From: Intestinirhabdus alba
Lineage (GTDB): Bacteria; Pseudomonadota; Gammaproteobacteria; Enterobacterales; Enterobacteriaceae
Length of the DNA: 64,000 nt
NCBI RefSeq assembly: GCF_009711095.1
Contig: NZ_WMJZ01000011.1
Span: forward strand, 1 to 64,000
Direction: 5' to 3'
Numbering within the stretch: position 1 is the first letter of the stretch; every line of letters begins with the position of its first letter. Both the position numbers and the translations under genes were made by a program. The notes below the pieces were generated by a model that was not told where the DNA came from, ran no database searches, and saw nothing but the letters and a program-made list of their open reading frames with translations. Shown here piece by piece: positions 41,315-50,053 of the stretch.

Positions 41315-43033
41315 TTAGTGCTGTGATTCTTTATAAATAGATTCAACGATGGTGCTGATAATCTCTTCCGGGCCGGTTAACCCTCCCTTTCCTACGCAGA
41401 TCAGCCCGGCATATTCGCCACCAATAATACGCACCAGATCCGTTTGCGGAATAACGTAGTCAATCATTTCAATTCCCGTCGCGCCCAGCTCCTTTAGTAC
41501 GTTTACCATCGTATCGCCGCCGGTCATGTACAGGCCTTTAATCGCCTCTGGCCCGCCGTTCAGCATCTCTTTAACGATACGGCCCAGCCCCTTATTGATA
41601 TTTTCCGCCGCCTGGCCTGGCGCGAGATTAAACCGCCGCTCCTCCTCCTGAAGATCCAGCAGCCTGCCGGTCAGCGCCGACTCAAAGACAAACAGCGCGT
41701 TTTTATGGTCGGTCGCACACTTCTGCGCCTGACGAACAACGCGGCCGATCTCGATCTCCGCCGCGTTAGCGCGGTCGACCAGCAGCTCGGCATCCACCGG
41801 AATGTGGCATACCCGCTCGTTATGCTCGATCACATGGCGAAGCTGTTTTTTCGTTACCGGCGTTGCGCTTCCGGCGACGATAACCACCGCCCCCCGCCGG
41901 GCGCTCTCGGGCTGCGCCTGCGGCTCGGCGCGGATTTCCGCATGCATCAGGCCGCGGCGCAGGGCCAGCCGCTCGGTAAACGGCCCCGGATCCACCGCCA
42001 GCACGTTCCAGTTCAGCGCCACCACCGCCCGGGCGATGGCGTCCACATCGTCGAGCGTAATGGCATCAACGACGATCAGCCGCGCCCCTTCCTGCTGGCG
42101 CGCCCGCAGCTGCTCCAGGATCGCCGCATCGCCCTGAATAACCTTTGAGAGCGTAATGTGGCCGACCTGATGCCGGGTTTGGTTCGCCAGCAGCCCCGGC
42201 ACCCAGGAGTCGGTAACCGGCGTGCGTACGTCGCGGGCCACGTCGGTGCAGGAGAGCGCCACCGAATCAATCACCGAGTAGCCGCCAACCAGAATACGCC
42301 GGGACTGCGGCATCGCCGGCACCACCACCGCCACCGTCGCTTCGGGCAGCAGATCCAGCATGGCGTCGATTTCGTAGCCAATTCCGCCGCGCAGAGTGGT
42401 GTCGATGCGCTTGGTAAACCAGTGTGCCCCGCGCGCCTTCAGCTGCCGCACCGCGGCGCTTACCCGCAGCTGGGCCTCCGCTTTCGGCAGCGGCCGGCTG
42501 TCGCTGCTTATCACCATCGCCGGATAGTCCACGGCGTTGCGCGCAAACGAGTCGCTATCAAAAAATGCCGCCGTTTTCAGGCCGCTTCGCGCCAGCAAAA
42601 CCCCTACGGTGGTCGCCCCGGTAAGGTCGTCCGCCACGATGCCAAGCTTCCCCCCTTCCCCGGCGGGCCAGACCATTTCAATACAGGCGGGCGTCACCCC
42701 GGAAACGTAGAGATCCTCCCGGATGAACTCCGCCAGCGGGCCGCTTTTGCCGGTTGGGTGCAGGTTAACGGTGGGGATGCCGCGTTTCGGATACAGCCCG
42801 CAGCGCAGCGTTCCGCCGCAGTCAATGACCATGATCCCGATTTCGCTTTCCGCCGGTTCGCCGGACTTAAAAACGTCCACCGACGCCCAGCCGGTCAGTT
42901 CACTCAGGCGATCCACCACCGCAGGGCGAATGCCCCCGGTGATATAAGCGATTTTCTTCGGCTGGCCGAGAGCGACCTTTAGCGGCCCGCCCCAGCCTTT
43001 ACTTCCTTTCGCAATTAACAGATATTTTTCCAT
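41315..43033 (-). CDS. Fusion: glucitol-type PTS EIIB domain + four-carbon acid-sugar kinase (DUF1537/DtnK type)
   Basis: The 572-residue protein joins two families. Residues about 1-125 match the EIIB domain of the glucitol PTS (N-terminus of SrlE): [63 protein letters not shown]. Both Cys of DCGGTLRCG (72 and 78) are kept, one of which is the phosphorylation site in this family. From about residue 128 to the end it is a DUF1537 kinase: [51 protein letters not shown], and nucleotide-binding [15 protein letters not shown] with CVGKGGLTG. Such kinases phosphorylate D-threonate, erythronate or related acids, and PdxA2 next door is the usual partner dehydrogenase. The ATG at 43033 follows GAGGG; an upstream in-frame start would add 10 residues. 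The EIIB part could let the PTS regulate the kinase or permease; this is inference. Confidence 0.85.
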   Translation of the reverse strand: MEKYLLIAKGSKGWGGPLKVALGQPKKIAYITGGIRPAVVDRLSELTGWASVDVFKSGEPAESEIGIMVIDCGGTLRCGLYPKRGIPTVNLHPTGKSGPLAEFIREDLYVSGVTPACIEMVWPAGEGGKLGIVADDLTGATTVGVLLARSGLKTAAFFDSDSFARNAVDYPAMVISSDSRPLPKAEAQLRVSAAVRQLKARGAHWFTKRIDTTLRGGIGYEIDAMLDLLPEATVAVVVPAMPQSRRILVGGYSVIDSVALSCTDVARDVRTPVTDSWVPGLLANQTRHQVGHITLSKVIQGDAAILEQLRARQQEGARLIVVDAITLDDVDAIARAVVALNWNVLAVDPGPFTERLALRRGLMHAEIRAEPQAQPESARRGAVVIVAGSATPVTKKQLRHVIEHNERVCHIPVDAELLVDRANAAEIEIGRVVRQAQKCATDHKNALFVFESALTGRLLDLQEEERRFNLAPGQAAENINKGLGRIVKEMLNGGPEAIKGLYMTGGDTMVNVLKELGATGIEMIDYVIPQTDLVRIIGGEYAGLICVGKGGLTGPEEIISTIVESIYKESQH

Positions 43034-43051
43034 TGTCGATCCCTCAGCAGA

Positions 43052-43183
43052 TATACCCGTCATACTTCAGGTTGCCTGTGCGTTAGCTTTATTCGATCCA
43101 GGGCCTCACCCCTTCGGGGCCAGCCCTGGGTCTGTTCAAAGCGCGCTGCGTTTTGTCCTGCAACCCGAATTATTTAGGGTATA
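43052..43183. repeat. Short ERIC element (132 bp) between pdxA2 and the fusion gene
   Basis: It starts TATACCCGTCATACTTCAGG and ends ACCCGAATTATTTAGGGTATA. The central ERIC core is replaced by the palindromic module CGGGGCCAGCCC / AAGCGCGCTGCGTTTT type. Its right end overlaps the pdxA2 stop codon, and it lies inside the transcribed operon. Confidence 0.9.
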
Positions 43184-44198
43184 AAACGCCCTGTTGCTGT
43201 TTCATTTTCCAGTAGCGCGCCGAGACCAGCGTCGATTCCAGCATGCCGATGGTGCTCGCCTTACCCGTTCCGGCAATATCAAACGCCGTGCCGTGATCCA
43301 CCGAGCTGCGCATAAACGGCAGGCCGAAGGTGATGGTGATCGAGCGTTCAAAATCCAGGGTTTTACAGGCGATATGCCCCTGATCGTGATACAGGGACAA
43401 AATGGCGTCGTAGTTGCCCTGTTTGCCCAGGTGAAAGACGGAATCCGCCGGTACGGGACCAATGGCGTTGATGCCCAGCGCCTGTGCGTCCCGCACTGCC
43501 GGAATCAGGTTATCCGCCTCTTCATGGCCAAACAGGCCGTTATCGGAGCCGTGCGGGTTCAGTGCCGCAACGGCAATGCGCGGGTTTTCAATATTCAGTG
43601 CGCTAAATTCATGATGGATCTGGCGCACGCACTCCAGCACGCGCTCCCGGGTGGCGTAATCGCAGGCCTCTTTCAGGGCCATATGGCGGCTGACGAAAAA
43701 GACGCGCAGGTTGTGAACGTGGAACATGGTCAGGCCGTAGTCGGCACCGGTTTCCACCTGATAAATTTCGGTATGTCCCGGCAGCTTACAGCCCGCCAGC
43801 TTGATGGCCTCTTTATGAATGGGCGCGGTCGCAACCACGTCAGTCAGCCCCGCCTTGCCCAGCTCAATGGATTTCAGCACATAGTCGAGCGACATTCTGC
43901 CCGCCAGCTTCTGCACCTTGCCCCACTCGATGCTGTCGCAGTCATACTCACCGGTTTCCATCACATCGAGCGTGCCCCAGGTAAATTTCGCCTGCTGCGG
44001 GTGGCTAATACGATGGATCGGAAAGTGGCAGTTCTGTATTTTCATCGCCCGCTCAACGATCGGCACGGAGCCAATAAGAAAGGGGCGGCACTCCTCATAC
44101 ACCGCCTTTTCCATTAGCGTCGCGACGCTAATTTCCGGACCAACGCCGGCGGGATCGCCAATCGTCACGGCAATTACAGGTTTTTTATCTACAGTCAT
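43170..44198 (-). CDS. pdxA2: PdxA2-type 4-phosphothreonate dehydrogenase
   Basis: The 342-residue protein matches the PdxA2 branch: PVIAVTIGDPAGVGPEISVA at the start, the metal-binding His in VATAPIHKEAIKLAGCKLPG and LSLYHDQGHIACKTL, and FGLPFMRSSVDHGTAFDIAG. In Salmonella PdxA2 oxidises 4-phospho-D-threonate, giving dihydroxyacetone phosphate after decarboxylation. It is the first gene of the operon. The ATG at 44198 (MTVDKKPVIAV) is chosen; the upstream in-frame codons read through an ERIC end. The last three residues and the stop (YPK-stop) are encoded by the ERIC at 43052, so the original C-terminus was replaced or trimmed. Confidence 0.92.
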   Translation of the reverse strand: MTVDKKPVIAVTIGDPAGVGPEISVATLMEKAVYEECRPFLIGSVPIVERAMKIQNCHFPIHRISHPQQAKFTWGTLDVMETGEYDCDSIEWGKVQKLAGRMSLDYVLKSIELGKAGLTDVVATAPIHKEAIKLAGCKLPGHTEIYQVETGADYGLTMFHVHNLRVFFVSRHMALKEACDYATRERVLECVRQIHHEFSALNIENPRIAVAALNPHGSDNGLFGHEEADNLIPAVRDAQALGINAIGPVPADSVFHLGKQGNYDAILSLYHDQGHIACKTLDFERSITITFGLPFMRSSVDHGTAFDIAGTGKASTIGMLESTLVSARYWKMKQQQGVLYPK

Positions 44199-44218
44199 TG
44201 TCTGGCCTCTTAGTGGAT

Positions 44219-44471
44219 TATACCCGTCATACTTCAAGCCGCAGGTGTGTTGGCTTCTGGTTACTCGTCATCCATGAGACTCGCCCTGACGGGCCGCCGC
44301 TGCGCGGCGTTCAAGTCTGCTCCCGGGGATAAATGAGGGGCATCCTTGTCCCTCACCGAAGGCGATCTGCGATCGGGCAAATTCGTTCCTGCTGAATTTG
44401 TCGCTCACTTGCCGCGTGATTCGGCCCGCGGCCTCACCCCTTCACATGCAACCCGAATTATTTAGGCTATA
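44219..44471. repeat. ERIC variant (253 bp) in the pdxA2 leader
   Basis: It starts TATACCCGTCATACTTCAAG and ends ATTATTTAGGCTATA, so one end has a GGGTATA to GGCTATA change. Several modules of the 340-bp form are shortened. It lies between the pdxA2 start codon (20 bp away) and the putative operators, so the mRNA leader would contain it. Confidence 0.85.
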
Positions 44472-44475
44472 CACG

Positions 44476-44631
44476 GCATATGATCATATGTTCAATAGAA
44501 CATCATATGCGCAAGAGGCTAACCGATGAATATTGATTGATAAGTGATTGCAATCACATAAAAAAGCTAAGGTCATTTTTTGATGGCAAAAACGTGATCT
44601 AACATATATTCATTCACTGAACATATATTCA
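44476..44631 (-). promoter_or_regulatory. Control region of the pdxA2 operon: palindromic operators and a CRP site
   Basis: A long palindrome (44476-44510) has outer arms GCATATGAT/ATCATATGC and inner arms ATGTTC-AATA-GAACAT. A second palindrome TGAACATATATTCA is at 44618-44631, preceded by a direct repeat of AACATATATTCA. The TGAACA/TGTTCA half-sites recall operators of the SorC/DeoR-type sugar regulators. AGTGATTGCAATCACA (44543-44558) is a good CRP site. No regulator gene is in the window. Confidence 0.6.
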
Positions 44632-45000
44632 GAAAAGGCCTGGTAATTGTTATCCTGCAGACGGACTTTAACTGCCTCACTACATAAAAATAGCGATGCC
44701 GCCGGGTCCTGTTATTCCCTGAACAATTCGCAATACATAATGAAACGCGGGGCGCTGTGAAAAGCCACGAAGCGCGCCCGGAAGGCGTGAAGCTTCAGGC
44801 AGAATCTCCTGCAGGCCGGACCGTGCCAGCTGCGGCAACATACCGTCGTGCAGGAACCTGAGAATAAACTTAACTGCCGCGATAAAAAGAGGACGTTTCC
44901 CCACAGGAGAAAATACAGCCCCCTCGAATTAAAAAGCGGGCGCTGGAGAAATATCTGGCGCAAAGTGATTTGCAACGGGGAAATTAGCGGTTGAACGATA
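44632..45000. other. Stretch upstream of the operon, possible regulator remnant
   Basis: No intact gene is seen. At about 44907-44990 the forward strand reads SPQEKIQPPRIKKRALEKYL and then AQSDLQRGN before a stop, which recalls the first helix of GntR-type regulators before their LPSER motif. The ERIC at 45001 begins 11 bp later. No start codon is in frame. A decayed regulator is possible but weakly supported. Confidence 0.3.
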
Positions 45001-45340
45001 TATACCCGTCATACTTCAGGCTGGATGTGTGTTGGCTACGGGTTACTCGTCTCATCCAAGAGACTCGCCCTGACGGGCCGCCGCTGCGCGGCGTTCAAAT
45101 CTGCTCCCGACAGATTTGTCACTCACCCCGGTCACCGTGTTCGCTATGCTTCCGGGGATGAATGAGGGACATCCCTGTCCCTCACCGCAGGCGACCTGCG
45201 GTCGGGCAAATTCGTTCCTGACGAATTTGTCGTTCACTTGCCGCGTGATTCGGCCTGAGGCCTCACCCCTTCGGGGCCAGCGCTACGGCTGTTCAAAACG
45301 CGCTGCTTTTTGTCCTGCAACTCGAATTATTTAGGGTATA
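45001..45340. repeat. Long ERIC element (340 bp)
   Basis: It starts TATACCCGTCATACTTCAGG and ends ACTCGAATTATTTAGGGTATA. It has the same length and modules as the copies at 35365 and 49437, in the opposite orientation. It lies between the acid-sugar control region and ycfP, at the border of the block that is elsewhere in E. coli. Confidence 0.92.
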
Positions 45341-45370
45341 GACAAGCGCGCCCGTCGCCCGCAGAAAATT

Positions 45371-45396
45371 AAAAAAGCGCACCGGCGCATTTTTTT
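45371..45396. terminator. Bidirectional terminator-like hairpin
   Basis: AAAAAAGCGC-ACCG-GCGCATTTTTT is a stem with A and T tracts on both sides. It lies between the ERIC and the ycfP terminator. Confidence 0.55.
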
Positions 45397-45438
45397 AAAA
45401 TAGCCGCAGGATAAAGGCGGCGGATATTTCACTGCGGC

Positions 45439-45462
45439 AAAAAAACCAGCCCGCAGGCTGGC
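45439..45462 (-). terminator. Terminator of ycfP
   Basis: On the reverse strand CCAGCC and GGCTGG form a stem around a short loop, followed by seven T. It lies 25 bp after the ycfP stop. Confidence 0.88.
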
Positions 45463-45486
45463 CCTGTGGTCAGGTTAACGCGCCGA

Positions 45487-46029
45487 CTAGCCCAGCGTTT
45501 TAAACGCCCGGATACGCTGCAGATGGGGCGAAATAGTGCTGAACTTATGCGTCTGATCTTCATCCCAGACGATTTCATAATACGGGCGCAGCGCCCCGAA
45601 CGTGCGCTGGCTGTCCAGCGCTTCATCACGGCGAGAGAGAATCACCAGGCAGCGGTCGCGGTTTTTCTCGCGAAAGTTGGCGACGCACTTGGTGGCGATA
45701 TCCGCATACTCTTCGGGGCGGTCGATTTTGCCCTCCATGTTCTCCTGGGGGAACAGGTTCGGGTTAAACACCACCTGACGAATATCGCACAGAAAGCCGA
45801 TCCGCTCCGCCCAATAGCCTCCGAGGCCGACGCCGCAGATTAGCGGCCTGTCGTCGACGTTCAACTGGAGCATCTTGTCCACTTCCTTCAGCAAATGCTG
45901 CATATCGTGTTTAGGATGCCGCGTACTGTAGCCGATTAGCCTGACGTCCGGATCGATAAACTGCAGCTGCAACACCTTTTCATGGTTTCCCGAACTGTTC
46001 GAGTCAAAACCGTGCAGATAGATAATCAT
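45487..46029 (-). CDS. ycfP: YcfP, alpha/beta-hydrolase-like protein
   Basis: The 180-residue protein matches YcfP in length and sequence ([60 protein letters not shown]). The GxGxGG turn replaces the usual nucleophile elbow of esterases. No activity is established. It ends the nagZ-ycfP group and lies about 120 bp after nagZ. Confidence 0.95.
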   Translation of the reverse strand: MIIYLHGFDSNSSGNHEKVLQLQFIDPDVRLIGYSTRHPKHDMQHLLKEVDKMLQLNVDDRPLICGVGLGGYWAERIGFLCDIRQVVFNPNLFPQENMEGKIDRPEEYADIATKCVANFREKNRDRCLVILSRRDEALDSQRTFGALRPYYEIVWDEDQTHKFSTISPHLQRIRAFKTLG

Positions 46030-46147
46030 TTCGCATCCTCACACTCAACGTCTCCCGGAGGGAGTTTCAGCCTGGCTCTTTGACTTCGCAGGGCCGGGCC
46101 GCCCGCCGCACTTCCGGAGCCAGACAATCATACGACCGCGGCGATCT

Positions 46148-47188
46148 TCACGCTGTACGGGCCTGATAAGCGGCTTTCTCTTCCTGCCAGCGATCGTGCA
46201 GCTGACTAAGCCGGACGCTGGCCGTTTTCCAGCGCGCAGAGTCCATCAGCTCACGGCGTGAAAACGAGCCGGTATGATGCAGGCGGGCCACGCGCTCCGC
46301 CCCGGTCGGCGGCAGATTGTCCAGCACGCTCACCGCCCCCTGACGATTATTACAGACAAGGATCATATCGCAACCGGCCTCCAGCGACGCCTGCGCGCGC
46401 TGCGCATAGCTGCCCATCACCGCCGCCCCTTCCATCGACAGATCGTCAGAAAAAATCACCCCGTCATAGCCCAGCTCCTGACGTAGCACCGTCTGCAGCC
46501 AGTAGGGCGATCCGCTCGCCGGGCGCGGATCGGCGTCACGGTAAATCACGTGTGCTGGCATAATCGCATCCAGCCTGCCCTCGCTAATCAGAGAACGGAA
46601 TACCGACATATCCTTAGCGCGAATTTCCGCCTCGGAGCGCGGGTCGGTGGGAGTCTCTTTATGGGAATCGGCGGCCACCGCGCCGTGTCCGGGGAAGTGC
46701 TTGCCGGTGGTTTTCATGCCCGCCGCGCGCATGCCGTCAATAAAGCAGCGCGCCATCGCCAGCGCCTTCTGCGGGTCGGCATGATATGCGCGCTCGCCGA
46801 TGGCGGCGCTGATGTGCCCGACGTCCAGCACCGGCGCAAAGCTGATATCAATGTCCATGGCAATCATTTCGCTGGCCATCAGCCATCCGGCCTCCCTGGC
46901 CAGCGTTCCGCCCTCTTCCAGCCCAAGCAGCGCGGCATACGCCTGGGCGGCGGGCAGGCGGGTGAAACCTTCGCGGAAGCGCTGCACCCGGCCGCCCTCC
47001 TGATCGACCGCCACCACCAGGCGATGGCGCGACGCCTCGCGGATCTGACGCACCAGCTCGCGCAGCTGCGCCGGATCGTAATAATTACGTGTAAAAAGGA
47101 TCAGCCCTCCGACCTGCGGATGGGCCAGGATTTCACGCTCCTCCGCATCCAGTTCAAACCCTTCAACATCCAACATAACTGGACCCAC
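46148..47188 (-). CDS. nagZ: Beta-N-acetylglucosaminidase NagZ
   Basis: NagZ removes GlcNAc from anhydromuropeptides in cell-wall recycling, and its products set AmpC induction in bacteria with AmpR. The 346-residue GH3 enzyme has [20 protein letters not shown] at the start, [20 protein letters not shown], the His/Asp dyad loop [18 protein letters not shown], and the nucleophile in [12 protein letters not shown]. The start is GTG at 47188, as in E. coli. It is 11 bp downstream of thiK. Confidence 0.97.
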   Translation of the reverse strand: MGPVMLDVEGFELDAEEREILAHPQVGGLILFTRNYYDPAQLRELVRQIREASRHRLVVAVDQEGGRVQRFREGFTRLPAAQAYAALLGLEEGGTLAREAGWLMASEMIAMDIDISFAPVLDVGHISAAIGERAYHADPQKALAMARCFIDGMRAAGMKTTGKHFPGHGAVAADSHKETPTDPRSEAEIRAKDMSVFRSLISEGRLDAIMPAHVIYRDADPRPASGSPYWLQTVLRQELGYDGVIFSDDLSMEGAAVMGSYAQRAQASLEAGCDMILVCNNRQGAVSVLDNLPPTGAERVARLHHTGSFSRRELMDSARWKTASVRLSQLHDRWQEEKAAYQARTA

Positions 47189-47199
47189 ACCGATCTCCT

Positions 47200-48021
47200 C
47201 TAACCTTCTGCTAACAGCTGACGCCAGGTTTCATTGGCCAGCCTGATAAACTGTTGTTCGCCGGTCTGCCGCCAGCGATACTCAAACCACCCTGCCTGCA
47301 GCATTGCGACCCAGGGACGCCAGCGCCGGACCTGCCGCCAGAGCAGCGCGGGCCGCAGGCGGGCGCGCCGGGCATAGGCCTCCACCAGCCTCTGAAGCTG
47401 CGCCTCGTCACCCCAGGTCGACGCCAGCTCCAGCGCGATATCGCCGTCTCCAGCATACTCCCAGTCGATAAGCCGCAGCCCCGCTGGCGTATGCACCAGA
47501 TTGCCGGGATGGACGTCCATATGCAACGGTGCCAGCCGCAGGGGATTTGGCTCCCCCGCCCGCCGCAGACGCTTTAGCTGTCGCAGCCAGAACGGCGTTC
47601 GCCGCGCCGGATCGCCACCCTGCCAGTATTGCTCCAGCAGCGGCAGCAGCGTAATGCGCCAGCCGAAGCGCGGCTGCCGGTGCAGATGATACAGTAAACC
47701 GGCCAGCGCGTCGGCTTCCGGCATGTCGGCTTTCACCTCGCCCGGCAGCCAGGCCACCGCCATCCAGCCCCCGGCGTAGAAACAGGGCGCGGGCGCAAGG
47801 CTTTCCGGAAGACGCGAAAGCGCCCGGTAGTGGCGCAACAGACGCGACGCCGGCGCGCAGGGATCGTGGTGCTGACGCAAAACGACGCGCCGGGCACCGC
47901 TTTCGAGGATAATGCCGCCGCCGCTTAACCCGGTTTCAGCCGACCCGACGGGATGATAATGCGGAAAATAGCGCGACAGCACCTCGTCGCGCGTCAGAGA
48001 TTTATTGCTGCTGGACCGCAC
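47200..48021 (-). CDS. thiK: Thiamine kinase ThiK
   Basis: ThiK phosphorylates thiamine for salvage. The 273-residue product (E. coli 274) has the aminoglycoside-phosphotransferase-like fold: [20 protein letters not shown] for the nucleotide loop, the catalytic [20 protein letters not shown] and the metal-binding [17 protein letters not shown]. The frame is open far upstream through lpoB in another frame, but family similarity starts at [18 protein letters not shown] choose the GTG at 48021, which overlaps the last 20 bases of lpoB. The start is therefore inferred. Confidence 0.88.
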   Translation of the reverse strand: MRSSSNKSLTRDEVLSRYFPHYHPVGSAETGLSGGGIILESGARRVVLRQHHDPCAPASRLLRHYRALSRLPESLAPAPCFYAGGWMAVAWLPGEVKADMPEADALAGLLYHLHRQPRFGWRITLLPLLEQYWQGGDPARRTPFWLRQLKRLRRAGEPNPLRLAPLHMDVHPGNLVHTPAGLRLIDWEYAGDGDIALELASTWGDEAQLQRLVEAYARRARLRPALLWRQVRRWRPWVAMLQAGWFEYRWRQTGEQQFIRLANETWRQLLAEG

Positions 48022-48637
48022 CTTTACCTGACCAGATAATTTCACCGGTTTGCACCAGCATAAGCTGCATCTGCAGCGATGGCGCATTGACGTTGCCGGA
48101 TGCGCTGGAGTAGAGCACATAGTTCGCGCCGACGTTGCGGGCAATGCCAATCGCTTTGCTACGGGTGCCCAGGCTGTCCTGGGGCGACAGCCCCAGCTGC
48201 TGCTTGGCCATTGACAGCTGCTGCGAGGAGACCAGGGTAAACTTGCCGTTGTTGGCCAGCGCGTTGCGCAGGGTTTCGGTCGCCTCGCCCGCATTCAGGG
48301 AGCCATTGGTGCGGTTATTGACGCCGTCCACCAGCAGCACGCTGCCTGCGGTAACGCCGTCGGCCTGTAGCATCTTGCCTACCATCGGCTGCATCGCGCC
48401 GTTCCAGTCATAATGGCGTACGCGCGGCGCGGGCTGCGCGGTTTGATCTTCATGCTCAATCGCGTCCGGCTGTCCCGGCATCGGCGGGACCGTCGGCACT
48501 ACCGGCACCTGCTGCTGGGGCGGCGGCGGCGGCGTTATTTCCACCTCTTCGACCGGCGCTGGCTCATTGCGCAACTCACAGCCGGTGAGGAATATCGCCA
48601 GCGCGGCAATCAGAGCGTAGCGACCTGTTTTTGTCAT
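48002..48637 (-). CDS. lpoB: Outer-membrane lipoprotein LpoB, activator of PBP1b
   Basis: LpoB reaches through the periplasm and activates the glycan polymerase of PBP1b. The 211-residue protein has a lipoprotein signal ([14 protein letters not shown]), a Pro/Gln-rich disordered linker (residues 30-70) and the folded C-terminal domain ([40 protein letters not shown]). The ATG at 48637 after AAGGGGTGA is chosen. It overlaps thiK at its end and lies 13 bp after ycfL. Confidence 0.96.
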   Translation of the reverse strand: MTKTGRYALIAALAIFLTGCELRNEPAPVEEVEITPPPPPQQQVPVVPTVPPMPGQPDAIEHEDQTAQPAPRVRHYDWNGAMQPMVGKMLQADGVTAGSVLLVDGVNNRTNGSLNAGEATETLRNALANNGKFTLVSSQQLSMAKQQLGLSPQDSLGTRSKAIGIARNVGANYVLYSSASGNVNAPSLQMQLMLVQTGEIIWSGKGAVQQQ

Positions 48638-48650
48638 CAAATTTCACCCC

Positions 48651-49022
48651 TTACAAGTAAAGATAAAGTCTGACCTTGCGCGCCCCCAGAGAGCTGGCGC
48701 TGCCGTACAGCGTGACCGCCGAACGCGCCGGGATCGTCACGCTGCGCGGCGCTTCCAGAGGATGCATCTCCAGCCCTCTGGCGTCATACCAGTAAAAACG
48801 ATAATGGACGGTAACGGGTTCTTGCCTCTCGTTATAGAGGGTTGAGGATGCAGAGGCGCTTATACCGGAGGTCGACAGCGACGGCTTTTGCGCCGTGATG
48901 CCGGCGGCCAGCAGGGTTGACTCCATGACCAGCGTCTGCTCATCGCTGACCGCAATTTCAGGCGTCGAGCCACAGCCCACGAGCAGCAGCGTCAGCGACA
49001 GCGCCAGACATCCTCGTCTCAT
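48651..49022 (-). CDS. ycfL: YcfL lipoprotein
   Basis: The 123-residue lipoprotein (signal LALSLTLLLVGC) matches YcfL (E. coli 125 aa), with SGISASASSTLYNERQEPVT and YRFYWYDARGLEMHPLEAPR in a DUF1425 domain. Its function is not known. It is 2 bp after hinT and close to lpoB, suggesting one transcript from hinT to ycfP. Confidence 0.93.
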   Translation of the reverse strand: MRRGCLALSLTLLLVGCGSTPEIAVSDEQTLVMESTLLAAGITAQKPSLSTSGISASASSTLYNERQEPVTVHYRFYWYDARGLEMHPLEAPRSVTIPARSAVTLYGSASSLGARKVRLYLYL

Positions 49023-49024
49023 CG

Positions 49025-49384
49025 CTACAGCCCTTTTTGCGCAAGCATGGGGCCAAGCGCGCGTCCGCCCAGCAGGTGCATATGGATGTGATACACCTCC
49101 TGGCCGCCGTGACGATTAGTATTGACAATCAAGCGGTAACCGTCCTGGGCAATACCTTCCTGTTCGGCAATTTTGGCCGCCACAACGATCATCCGACCCA
49201 GCGCCTGTTCGTGCCCGGCGGTGACGTCGTTGACGGTGGGGATCAAAATATTGGGGACGATCAAGATATGCGTGGGTGCCTGAGGGGCAATATCGCGAAA
49301 CGCGGTGACCAGTTCATCCTGGTAAACGATATCCGAGGGAATTTCACGACGAATAATTTTGCTGAATATAGTCTCTTCTGCCAC
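49025..49384 (-). CDS. hinT: HIT-family purine nucleoside phosphoramidase HinT
   Basis: HinT hydrolyses AMP-lysine-type phosphoramidates. The 119-residue protein is nearly identical to the E. coli one ([20 protein letters not shown]; the HIT motif [12 protein letters not shown]). The GTG at 49384 is chosen because it gives the family start and has AAGGAC about 8 bases upstream; an upstream ATG-like frame adds 14 non-homologous residues. The ERIC at 49437 begins 52 bp upstream and would be inside or next to the promoter region. Confidence 0.96.
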   Translation of the reverse strand: MAEETIFSKIIRREIPSDIVYQDELVTAFRDIAPQAPTHILIVPNILIPTVNDVTAGHEQALGRMIVVAAKIAEQEGIAQDGYRLIVNTNRHGGQEVYHIHMHLLGGRALGPMLAQKGL

Positions 49385-49436
49385 GACCTTGTCCTTTGTG
49401 AAAATGACCATGCTACGCTGAGCCACAGGTTGAGTA

Positions 49437-49776
49437 TATACCCTAAATAATTCGAGTTGCAGGACAAAACGCAGCGCGTTTTGAACAGCCCCCGACTGGC
49501 CCCGAAGGGGTGAGGCCTTCAGGCCGAATCACGCGGCAAGCGAGCGACAAATTCGTCAGGAACGAATTTGCCCGTCCGCAGGTCGCCTGCGGTGAGAGAC
49601 AGGGATGTCCCTCATTCATCCCCGGGAGCATAGCAAACATTGTGACCGGGGTGAGTGACAAATCTGTCGGGAGCAGATTTGAACGCCGCGCAGCGGCGGC
49701 CCGTCAGGGCGAGTCTCATGGACGAGACGAGTAACCCGCAGCCAACGCATATGCAGCCTGAAGTATGACGGGTATA
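49437..49776. repeat. Long ERIC element (340 bp) between hinT and fhuE
   Basis: It starts TATACCCTAAATAATTCGAG and ends TGAAGTATGACGGGTATA, with the same set of modules and the same orientation as the 35365 copy. It separates the divergent hinT and fhuE. Confidence 0.92.
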
Positions 49777-50053
49777 GAGTATGAGCGAGTTACTCACGCT
49801 CTTTCAACCTTAAGCCACGATTTATTAAGCGAAAACCTACCGCAATGGCGGCTTTCGGACCTTTATACTCACGCCGCTTATGGGATAAGTGAAACGGCCT
49901 TTCATCTTTCTGCCGACATACATTTACTTGGTGAATACAAATGCGTATATTTCGCGTTTTCATTTCTGCACTTAGCAAACGTTAGAAATCGAAAAAAGTT
50001 TATCGCCTGCCGCAGGCGTTAACCTCATAACAATATTACTCAAGGGTTTTCCG
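49777..50053. other. Upstream region of fhuE
   Basis: This AT-rich 277-bp stretch should contain the iron-controlled promoter of fhuE. I could not identify a convincing Fur box (GATAATGATAATCATTATC) in it. A GCCTGCCGCAGGC palindrome at about 50007-50019 lies shortly before the start codon. Confidence 0.45.

Noticed and set aside
48022-48294. N-terminal extension of the thiK frame
   Set aside because: It runs through lpoB in another frame and has no similarity to ThiK; the GTG at 48021 fits the family.
35371-49797. Several recurring frames of about 60-75 codons (MSLTPVTVFAMLPG..., [10 protein letters not shown]...)
   Set aside because: They are translations of the ERIC repeats and recur only because the repeat recurs.
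49777-50053. Fur box upstream of fhuE
   Set aside because: Expected from the gene's regulation in E. coli, but no stretch matched the consensus well enough to report.
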